Shown one piece after another: positions 42,789 to 49,393 of a stretch of 49,393 bases of DNA (its first letter is position 1; the number at the start of each line of letters is the position of its first letter). Location: NCBI GenBank assembly GCA_944392655.1, contig CALXXL010000015.1, positions 1 to 49,393 on the forward strand. Reading direction: 5' to 3'. The notes under the pieces are model-generated. The model did not search any database. It was not told the DNA's origin and worked only from the letters and a program-made list of their open reading frames with translations. This DNA comes from an uncultured Victivallaceae bacterium. Its GTDB lineage: Bacteria > Verrucomicrobiota > Lentisphaeria > Victivallales > Victivallaceae. The position numbers and the translations under genes were made by a program.

Positions 42789-43694
42789 ATGATTAAAAAG
42801 ATAGTTTGCTTAATCGGTATTGTTACGGCATGTCTGGCCAATGCGATGTCGCAGGAAGATATTGCAGAAAAAGTTGATAGAACCGATATGATACTTAGGC
42901 AAACCCACTATAAGGCGGTCAATGTGACTGGTGCTCAAGCCCCCAGAGAGAAAATGATAATGACGCTTTATCATAATCCAGCCCTGGCAGGGGTTGCCGG
43001 TAAATCCAGATACAGAGCTGAAGCATATTATGATGATGATCGCATTTTAGTAATGCTGTTTGGAAACTGGGACGGATTTCTATATCAAAAAGGCTCAGAT
43101 ATTGCATACGATATATCCGACGAGCAAGCAAAGATGTTTCCAATATTATTCCGAATACAGCGATTTTATAATGTGCTGAGGTTCTATCGTAAAAATTCTA
43201 TTGTGAATTATGAAATAGAAGATACTTTCAGGGGGGAACTGCCATGCTATAAGATAAAAGTAACCTTTAAGCCAACCGGAGAAACCCTGAAAGAATGGGC
43301 GGAACTTCCACAGGAAGAACAAACAAGACGCATGAATAACTGGATGGGAGTTGTTGTGTTTGTTGTTGATAAAAAAACGACATTCCCATATGTGTTAAGT
43401 AGTTTTGACAACACCGGCAAGCAGACTATGTTTATTGATTTCGGCGAAGTTGAACTAAAGATTCATGATGAAAAACTTTTTGAACTTCCCGAAGGCATGA
43501 AAATAGAGAAAGTGCCGCTGAAAGAGGTGCCGCGCAAGATAGCTGCGGCACACTACAGTAGAACACAATCTGAAACCACCTCTACTCCTGCAATTAAGTC
43601 GATATTGATATATTCAATATTGAGCATTGCAGGGGTATTGATTATTATTATTGCAGTTCGTTTCCGGGGTAAATTTAAAGCTGGAAGTAAATGA
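42789..43694 (+). CDS. LolA-like protein with C-terminal anchor (paralogue 2)
   Basis: The 301-residue protein is about as long as its paralogue at 39426 and matches it over its whole length, most strongly at both ends (IVCLIGIVTACLANAMSQ; EKLFELPEGMKIEKVPLKE; SILIYSILSIAGVLIII). Differences cluster in 30-130. Signal peptide, beta-rich middle and a C-terminal helix with a short basic tail place the domain in the periplasm. Both copies keep full reading frames, so both are probably expressed. Function unknown beyond the LolA-like resemblance. Confidence 0.6.
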   Translation: MIKKIVCLIGIVTACLANAMSQEDIAEKVDRTDMILRQTHYKAVNVTGAQAPREKMIMTLYHNPALAGVAGKSRYRAEAYYDDDRILVMLFGNWDGFLYQKGSDIAYDISDEQAKMFPILFRIQRFYNVLRFYRKNSIVNYEIEDTFRGELPCYKIKVTFKPTGETLKEWAELPQEEQTRRMNNWMGVVVFVVDKKTTFPYVLSSFDNTGKQTMFIDFGEVELKIHDEKLFELPEGMKIEKVPLKEVPRKIAAAHYSRTQSETTSTPAIKSILIYSILSIAGVLIIIIAVRFRGKFKAGSK

Positions 43695-43954
43695 AATTAC
43701 ACCCCGTATTCCAATTTGGTAAAATTCGGGAAATGTGTTTTTAGTGCACGTGAATTTTGAATCGGATTTATTTATTGCCGCCATTGCTCTTCTTAATAAT
43801 TATATTTTTGCCGTCTGTCATTGGTACTGCTCCAACTCCAACAACGCTATTGCTTCAGGCAAAAAATACGAAAACGGTCGAAAATGAAATTTTATATATG
43901 ATTTTGGGAATATCAGCGTACTTTTGACTAAAATTCCATCTTAATGCCATAAAA
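43695..43954. other. Intergenic DNA, no gene recognised
   Basis: A 44-codon frame from a GTG near 43750 (NFESDLFIAAIALLNNYIF...) lacks a ribosome site and is not called. No RNA gene seen before the tRNA terminator. Confidence 0.45.
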
Positions 43955-43985
43955 GCAAAAAAGTCCAGCCGTCAAGACTGGACTT
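43955..43985 (-). terminator. Intrinsic terminator of tRNA-Ala
   Basis: AAGTCCAG (43961-43968) pairs with CTGGACTT (43978-43985); on minus it is followed by TTTTGCTTTT. Confidence 0.8.
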
Positions 43986-44001
43986 CTGATAAAATCATAA
44001 A

Positions 44002-44078
44002 TGGTGGAGATGGTGGGAGTCGAACCCATGACCTGTACGATGCGAACGTACCGCTCTAGCCAACTGAGCTACATCCCC
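44002..44078 (-). tRNA. tRNA-Ala (anticodon CGC)
   Basis: A complete cloverleaf on minus: acceptor GGGGATG/CATCTCC with the G3-U70 pair that defines alanine tRNAs, D-arm GCTC/GAGC, anticodon stem GTACG/CGTAC with loop TTCGCAT (anticodon CGC), T-loop TTCGACT and an encoded CCA end. The outermost T-stem pair is A-C, a small irregularity. Confidence 0.95.
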
Positions 44079-44093
44079 ATTCAATGTTGAATT

Positions 44094-44121
44094 AATATAA
44101 CTTTGCCACCGGAAAAATCAA
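44094..44121 (-). promoter_or_regulatory. Promoter of tRNA-Ala
   Basis: On minus, TTGATT (44121-44116), 16 nt, TATATT (44099-44094), about 16 nt before the first tRNA base. Confidence 0.55.
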
Positions 44122-44205
44122 GCGGCAACTTATTAATATATCAGATTTTTTCAAAACAAATATAACCGGAGAGGTGTTTTTTCCGATTCCAGTGTATAGT
44201 ATAAC

Positions 44206-45024
44206 ATGATGACTTGCGAATTCAAAATCACTGTAATCGTGGAAAATACTGCTGAACCGCCGTTTCAAGCAGAGCATGGCGTCTCCTTACTGATTGAATA
44301 CGGTAAACGCCGCATACTGTTCGACTGCGGAGCCGGTGGCGTTTTAGCTTATAATGCCGAATTGCTCGGGATTGAACTGGATGATTTGTCGACAATAGTA
44401 TTATCGCATGGACACAATGACCACACAGGCGGAATCAGCCTGTTCAAGCAATGCGAAATATGGTGCGCCACCAATGTGGAAGCGCCGCATTACAGTCTGC
44501 ATCACGGACAGCCGGTTCACAATATCTCCATGCCTGATACCGCATTAGCCAGTTTTAATCAACAGATTATTCACCGAGTGCAAGCGTTTACTGAGTTTGA
44601 TACCGGAATATGGCTTACGGGACCGATTCCCCGGTTATCCGGCGAAGATACAGGCGGACCATTTTATTGTGATCCGGATGGAATTTGCAAAGACAGCATT
44701 CCGGACGAGCAGGCAATGTTATTGGATGATGGGATATTGATACAGGGGTGCTGTCATTCCGGGATAATAAATACCATGGAATACTGTCATCGTGAACATC
44801 CTGAAATCGCAGTTCACACTGTTATTGGCGGATTACATTTGCTGCATGCCGATGAAGAGCGTCTCTATCGAACTGCCGAATACCTGAGGCAGACAAAAGT
44901 TGAGCGGCTTTACTTGATGCATTGTACTGGAGATAATGCCGTGGAGTTTTTCAGGAAGTCTCTGCCTTATTGCAAGATCTGTACTCCTCATACCGGCGAC
45001 ATTATTTCTCCGTCTTTTTGCTGA
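44206..45024 (+). CDS. Metallo-beta-lactamase-fold hydrolase
   Basis: The 272-residue cytoplasmic protein has the metal motif LSHGHNDHTGG (H68, H70, D72, H73), LIEYGKRRILFDCG before it, CCHSGIIN and GGLHLL as further ligand regions, and a final LMHCTGDNAVEFF. The pattern fits the subgroup annotated near archaeal dihydropterin/beta-ribofuranosylaminobenzene phosphate synthases, but the substrate cannot be assigned. Two Met codons start the frame; the ribosome site is weak. It stands alone, divergent from the tRNA. Confidence 0.85.
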   Translation: MMTCEFKITVIVENTAEPPFQAEHGVSLLIEYGKRRILFDCGAGGVLAYNAELLGIELDDLSTIVLSHGHNDHTGGISLFKQCEIWCATNVEAPHYSLHHGQPVHNISMPDTALASFNQQIIHRVQAFTEFDTGIWLTGPIPRLSGEDTGGPFYCDPDGICKDSIPDEQAMLLDDGILIQGCCHSGIINTMEYCHREHPEIAVHTVIGGLHLLHADEERLYRTAEYLRQTKVERLYLMHCTGDNAVEFFRKSLPYCKICTPHTGDIISPSFC

Positions 45025-45125
45025 ATCCATTCGTTGCCGGGGTTGTATTATCCTGCTTTTGAATTATGTTACCCGACAAAGTTTTGCTCAGTAAGATCAA
45101 TTATAAATCATGCGAAAGGAATATT

Positions 45126-47846
45126 ATGAAAACATCTCTTAAGTATGTTGTTGTACTTGGGCTAATATTCTGCGGATTGATATCACATGCCGCAGAGTAT
45201 CTGTTAAAAGCGGACAGCGGCGGTGTGCTGATTAAAGGCGATCGTATAAATCTGTCTATTCACGGTCAGGTTATTGCAGTTACTCCGGAGTGGATACATA
45301 TATATTATTCAGTATTCGGCCCGGCGGATAACCGGACTGCACCCGACAGCCAATCATGCGCAATAGTTCAGACCGGACAGGATGACCGGTTTAAAATGCT
45401 CGACTACTCTGCCAAGGTTGAAAATGGCAGTGTAATTATGACTATGGATTGTGAAATGGCAAAAGATGAGCCAGGCATGGTAGAATATACCATGATGTTG
45501 GCTCCGGAAGAGTTGCTCGCCGGTGCGGCATATAAGGCTGAACTGAAGGATGGTCAGGTTGTAACTGGAACCATTCCGGAAATCTATCCATACAGTGAAG
45601 TTCACTACTATTTCAGAGATGCGGTAAAAGCTGAGTTCACTTCTGATTTCGGCAAACTTTCTTTGGAAGTATTAGCAGGAATGCCGTTTAACCTGGGCGA
45701 TCGCCGTTACAATCAGTTTGAAGGTCATTACGGCTACTGGTTCGGAGGTGAGGCTGGACTCACATATGGAGAAAAAGTGCATAGCGAGATAAAAGTGACA
45801 TTTGAAAAGTCTCCGGAACTGACAATTCCTGAGTTGAGCGTGGCGGAAACTACGGCTCAACCTCCGGAACATGTGACTGATCTGGTGATCGCTCCGCCGG
45901 TCGAACAGCGCGAACTTCTGCCGGTTCCGCAAAATATAGTTTATGAAGATGGTTTTTATACGCTGAATGATAATTCCGCTGTAAATATTACAGTTGATTC
46001 TGCGGAATATCCGCGTTTAATCCGGGCGGCGGCGCGGGTATTGACAGAGCAGGGCGGGATTCCGGTTGCAGTTTCAGACAACGAAAAAAGTGATATAAAA
46101 ATAGTTATTGACGAGAAATATGACGATATAATTCCACCGGAAAATCCGGAGGGTTATGTTCTTCAGGTTGGGGAGGAAGGCGTGATTATCGTCAGCCGTT
46201 CTCCGCGCGGCGGGTTCTATGGAATACAGACGCTGCGCAACTTGTACAATACGGATAACAATGGTTTCCGGAAATGCCTGATTACCGACTATCCGGATAT
46301 GGAGTTCCGCGGCGCGATGTTTCTGGTAGACGACTATTCGATTGTCGCCCATAAGTATATGATAGAAAACATGCTAGCTCCATTGAAGATGAATCACATT
46401 ATTATGGAGTGTGAATATGCCGCATGGGATGCGACCAAAAATCTGCATCAGCCTCATGCGATAAGTAAAGATGATCTGCGCGAACTGATTAAGATCGCGA
46501 ACGACAACTATATTGATGTTTCTCCACTGTTCCAGACATTGGGGCATTGCGAATGGCTCTTTGTTGATGGACAGAATCTTGATATGGCTGAGGATCCGCG
46601 TTATCCGTATGCATATAATGTCTCACATCCAGGGTTGTATCCGCTTATGGATTCAATACTGGACGAAGTTATGGAGGTTTTCGGTCAGCCGAAGTATCTG
46701 CATATAGGCCATGACGAAGTGCTGTATTACCAGGGGGCTGAATTCCCGCACCGTCCTGAAAATATTGAAAAAGGGGCCAAGAAGATTATTTTCGACGATA
46801 TCATGCATTACTACAACTACGCCAATGAGCGCGGAATCCGGCTGATGATGTGGCATGACATGTTGGTGACCAAGGAAGAGTGTCCGGAGGTTGGTTTTGG
46901 CGGACCGCCGCATTATTTTGCTGAACTCCGTCCACAGCTGCCGCACGATATTGTATTGGCTGACTGGCGTTATTCCGGCTCTTATCCTGAATATCCGGAA
47001 ATCGGTATCCTTGTGAACGAGGGATTCGATGTTATCGGTTGCGGCTGGTATGATAAAAATAACATTGAAAATCTCTCAAAGGGTGTGAAAAAACACGGCG
47101 GTCTTGGGGTATTGCAGACAATATGGAACGGTTATTTCGGCAATCGTCAGGTTCTTGAGGATGGTTTCAATCAGATTGCTCCGTATACCCGTACAGCCTG
47201 CCGGACATGGAATGTCAAGGACGAAGCCAACACCTATGACTCGCACAAACTTGCCGCCGGAATATATGCAAAAATGCGTGAGCTTGAACCTGCCGCCGGA
47301 GCGATGGTGGATATTGCACCGGTAGCAAATATTGAGATCAGTGCGGCAAATAATCCATTCCTCTATATGGACACATTCGGAATTGATGCGGCATTAAAAC
47401 CGGGAGTGACCCGGATTGGACAGGTTGATTTCAAACTTCCCGGTTCCGGAGAGATTTTGCGGGCGGCAGCATTAAAGAGCGAATTAATACCGGACGCTCC
47501 GGAAAAGATTGTTATTGATATGGGCGATATTACCGCTTCAAAACTTTTCCTGCTGCACACATCTATGGATACGCCGTCGCGTCGGTTGGAAGCAGTTGCT
47601 GAACTCAAAGTGAATTATGCTGATGGTACGAGCGAGATTGCGCCTGTGGCTTATTACCGTGATATCGCTCCGGTAAGCGAGCCTTACAATAAGAATCTCA
47701 ATCCCGATAATGCGATTGAGTTCGATGGCAACAAGATTTGGTATATGACTTGGGATAATCCGCGCAAATCGGAAAAAATAGATTCGATTGAGCTGATTTC
47801 CAGAAATTACAGTTATTATCTTTTCGGCGTGTCTGCGGCTGAATAG
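45126..47846 (+). CDS. Secreted GH20 beta-N-acetylhexosaminidase
   Basis: The ATG at 45126 (AAAGGA upstream) begins a signal peptide (MKTSLKYVVVLGLIFCG... to SHA); the product has 906 residues. Residues 22-260 are a beta-sandwich-like domain not usual in GH20. The GH20b domain (about 275-400: LLPVPQNIVYEDGFYTL...GGFYGIQTLRNL) leads to the GH20 barrel, with the catalytic pair D530-E531 in YLHIGHDEVLYY and substrate Trp-rich DIVLADWRY. A C-terminal beta domain (about 740-906) may bind sugar. It removes GlcNAc/GalNAc from glycans by substrate-assisted catalysis. The GH27-like gene follows 33 nt later. Confidence 0.92.
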   Translation: MKTSLKYVVVLGLIFCGLISHAAEYLLKADSGGVLIKGDRINLSIHGQVIAVTPEWIHIYYSVFGPADNRTAPDSQSCAIVQTGQDDRFKMLDYSAKVENGSVIMTMDCEMAKDEPGMVEYTMMLAPEELLAGAAYKAELKDGQVVTGTIPEIYPYSEVHYYFRDAVKAEFTSDFGKLSLEVLAGMPFNLGDRRYNQFEGHYGYWFGGEAGLTYGEKVHSEIKVTFEKSPELTIPELSVAETTAQPPEHVTDLVIAPPVEQRELLPVPQNIVYEDGFYTLNDNSAVNITVDSAEYPRLIRAAARVLTEQGGIPVAVSDNEKSDIKIVIDEKYDDIIPPENPEGYVLQVGEEGVIIVSRSPRGGFYGIQTLRNLYNTDNNGFRKCLITDYPDMEFRGAMFLVDDYSIVAHKYMIENMLAPLKMNHIIMECEYAAWDATKNLHQPHAISKDDLRELIKIANDNYIDVSPLFQTLGHCEWLFVDGQNLDMAEDPRYPYAYNVSHPGLYPLMDSILDEVMEVFGQPKYLHIGHDEVLYYQGAEFPHRPENIEKGAKKIIFDDIMHYYNYANERGIRLMMWHDMLVTKEECPEVGFGGPPHYFAELRPQLPHDIVLADWRYSGSYPEYPEIGILVNEGFDVIGCGWYDKNNIENLSKGVKKHGGLGVLQTIWNGYFGNRQVLEDGFNQIAPYTRTACRTWNVKDEANTYDSHKLAAGIYAKMRELEPAAGAMVDIAPVANIEISAANNPFLYMDTFGIDAALKPGVTRIGQVDFKLPGSGEILRAAALKSELIPDAPEKIVIDMGDITASKLFLLHTSMDTPSRRLEAVAELKVNYADGTSEIAPVAYYRDIAPVSEPYNKNLNPDNAIEFDGNKIWYMTWDNPRKSEKIDSIELISRNYSYYLFGVSAAE

Positions 47847-47879
47847 AGATTGTTATGAATATTTAATGCAGGATAGAAT

Positions 47880-49175
47880 ATGAGAATTGAACGAACTGAA
47901 GTTCCACCGTCCGGATTTAACTCCTATGATTGCTGGGGAATCGACATTAATGAGGAACGTGCATTTAAGCTGATAGATGCGTTTGTGCAAAAACTTAAAC
48001 CACACGGATTTGATTATTTCTGCTTTGATGCGGGATGGTTTTGTGAACCATATTATCGTGAACGTTATCTGAATAAAGGCAAACCGGAAGAAAAAAATCT
48101 TGATGAATTCGGCCGTTGGCAGCCGGCTCATTCAAAATTTCCACATGGCCTCAAACCTATTTCTGACAGATGTCACGAAAATGGGCTGAAATTCGGCGTC
48201 CACATTATGCGTGGTGTGCCGCGGTTGGCCATTGAGCGCGGGTGTACGGTAAAAGGAACATCTTACTCTGTGGCTGATATTGCTGACTTTGATGACGATT
48301 GTCCGTGGGGAACAGAGAATGTTGGCGTAAATATGGATAAACCGGGGGCTCAGGAGTATTACAACAGTGTGATTGAGTCGCTTGCGGAACACGGGGTTGA
48401 TTTTATCAAGGTTGATGATATGGCCGAGCATCCCCGTGAAATTGAGGCGATATCCGAGGCAATAGACCGGGTGGAGAGACCGATACTTTTGAGCCTGTCA
48501 CCCGGCAATTATGTATATAAAGGAAATATGCCGCATATCCGCAAGTACGGTAATATGATTCGGATATCGGGTGATATATGGGATCGCGGTTGGGATTTGC
48601 AGGTGGCGTTTGACTGCTGGGAGAACTGGGAAAATGAAGGATCAAATGAGTGCTGGCTGGATCTGGATATGATCCCATTTGGTTTGCTTCAGGCTTATAT
48701 TCCGGAGGATTTCCCCAAAGACCATGTTCCGCATGACCTGAATGAAAAACGTTTATCCCGTTTGACTAAAATCGAAAAGCAGACCTTTATGACTCAAAGA
48801 GCATTGGCCGCATCACCGCTGTTTTTCGGTGGCGAATTGACGATGACTCCGGATGAAGATATCGCCATTGCCACTAATCCTGAAATGTTGCGATGCAACC
48901 GCAACGGGTTGGTCGGGAAACGGATTTACGGCGAACGTCATATCGATATCAGGCAGGTGTTCAAACGCGGTTCAACAGAACACGGCTGGCTGGCTGTTTT
49001 CAACCGCAAAGGAAGACCTTATAAATTCAGCGTACCTGTTTCTGCTTTTGGAATAAAGGATGAAAAACAGCTCCTTGCCATGCGTGATATCTGGACTGGT
49101 GAAAAATTGAATATCGTTGACGGTAAGGCTTATTTCAACATGGAGATCTGTCAGTGCTTTTTTGCTGAATTTTAA
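47880..49175 (+). CDS. GH27-like alpha-galactosidase / alpha-N-acetylgalactosaminidase
   Basis: The 431-residue protein follows the GH27/GH-D barrel: PPSGFNSYDCWG at the start, FDYFCFDAGWF, LKPISDRCHENGLKFGVHIMRG, the nucleophile D179 in FIKVDDMAEHP and the acid/base D232 in MIRISGDIWDRGWDL, then a WLDLDMIPFG segment and a C-terminal beta-domain. No signal peptide, so it is cytoplasmic or exported otherwise, unlike the GH20 enzyme before it. It probably acts on small alpha-Gal or alpha-GalNAc oligosaccharides after uptake. A terminator follows. Confidence 0.88.
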   Translation: MRIERTEVPPSGFNSYDCWGIDINEERAFKLIDAFVQKLKPHGFDYFCFDAGWFCEPYYRERYLNKGKPEEKNLDEFGRWQPAHSKFPHGLKPISDRCHENGLKFGVHIMRGVPRLAIERGCTVKGTSYSVADIADFDDDCPWGTENVGVNMDKPGAQEYYNSVIESLAEHGVDFIKVDDMAEHPREIEAISEAIDRVERPILLSLSPGNYVYKGNMPHIRKYGNMIRISGDIWDRGWDLQVAFDCWENWENEGSNECWLDLDMIPFGLLQAYIPEDFPKDHVPHDLNEKRLSRLTKIEKQTFMTQRALAASPLFFGGELTMTPDEDIAIATNPEMLRCNRNGLVGKRIYGERHIDIRQVFKRGSTEHGWLAVFNRKGRPYKFSVPVSAFGIKDEKQLLAMRDIWTGEKLNIVDGKAYFNMEICQCFFAEF

Positions 49176-49210
49176 AATTCTGTAATCATATCTTTATAAT
49201 TATATAGTAT

Positions 49211-49240
49211 AAAGGCTGCCCGGAACCGGGCAGCCTTTTT
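49211..49240 (+). terminator. Intrinsic terminator of the GH20-GH27 unit
   Basis: AAAGGCTGCCCGG (49211-49223) pairs with CCGGGCAGCCTTT (49226-49238), loop AA, then T residues. Confidence 0.93.
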
Positions 49241-49393
49241 TTGTCTGTATTATTGTATTGGTTCTGCATTTTAACTTACAATCCTATAATTATAATATAA
49301 AAAATTAAAAAAAACGATTTTTTTTATAAAAATCCGCTTTTTTTTTTTGCAATTGTAATAAATTGTTATTTTTTAGAATTGTATGTATATAGT
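49241..49393. other. Very AT-rich end of window, no gene seen
   Basis: Homopolymer A and T runs only. Confidence 0.5.

Noticed and set aside
43750-43885. 44-codon GTG frame with a hydrophobic stretch (considered as a pilin-like remnant)
   Set aside because: No Shine-Dalgarno, no prepilin motif and no homologous neighbour.

Overview
The window looks like a chromosomal segment of a diderm, carbohydrate-degrading bacterium, most likely of the Verrucomicrobiota/Lentisphaerota (PVC) group. This assignment is an inference from gene content: secreted glycosidases and a sialate O-acetylesterase, an ECF sigma factor next to a Hanks-type kinase, and YdbH-YnbE-YdbL envelope proteins. Intergenic DNA is AT-rich, operons often have ATGA stop/start overlaps, and strong intrinsic terminators are common. 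There is no rRNA, CRISPR array, intact transposase or prophage. One tRNA gene (Ala, CGC) is present.

Layout. 1-70: a run of hairpins resembling an IS200/IS605-type or REP end. 385-2964 (-): mscS-family channel and argG. 3091-8362 (+): family 4 uracil-DNA glycosylase; then, behind a perfect-consensus promoter, a large secreted glycosidase-like protein, a lipoprotein and lexA. 8394-9521 (+): a UDG-linked radical SAM protein. 9567-15523 (-): a six-gene unit nadA, ygjP-like protease, ydbH, ynbE, ydbL, trxB. 15657-23464: amino-sugar and sialic-acid functions (ROK kinase/MurQ fusion, GlcNAc 2-epimerase, sialate O-acetylesterase, Fe-dependent alcohol dehydrogenase). 23649-27918: typA, a CatA-type acetyltransferase, a Blc lipocalin and an Eis-type acetyltransferase, followed by a structured RNA with a 33-codon ORF.

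28218-36078 is the most unusual part. It holds a YaaW-like membrane protein, an exported Lon-type (S16) protease, a transmembrane Ser/Thr kinase, an ECF-type sigma factor, a zinc-finger anti-sigma candidate, two small envelope proteins and a zinc-ribbon membrane protein that shares the kinase's C-terminal domain. The S16 protease and YaaW-like genes share a nearly identical 29-bp upstream element. The region also carries the debris of a tandem duplication: a decayed nrdG tail after the first copy, and a scar of the anti-sigma gene directly before the intact nrdG.

36078-38773 (-): anaerobic ribonucleotide reductase nrdD-nrdG behind two NrdR boxes spaced 31 bp apart. 39426-43694 (+): two tandem paralogues of a LolA-like membrane-anchored protein with duplicated upstream DNA, a short O-antigen-ligase-like protein and a lipoprotein gene with an apparent frameshift at an A6 run. 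44002-49240: tRNA-Ala, a metallo-beta-lactamase-fold hydrolase, a GH20 hexosaminidase and a GH27 alpha-galactosidase-like enzyme.

Taken together, the metabolic genes suggest scavenging of host- or mucin-type glycans (HexNAc, Gal/GalNAc, O-acetyl sialic acid, MurNAc), with anaerobic growth indicated by class III ribonucleotide reductase.
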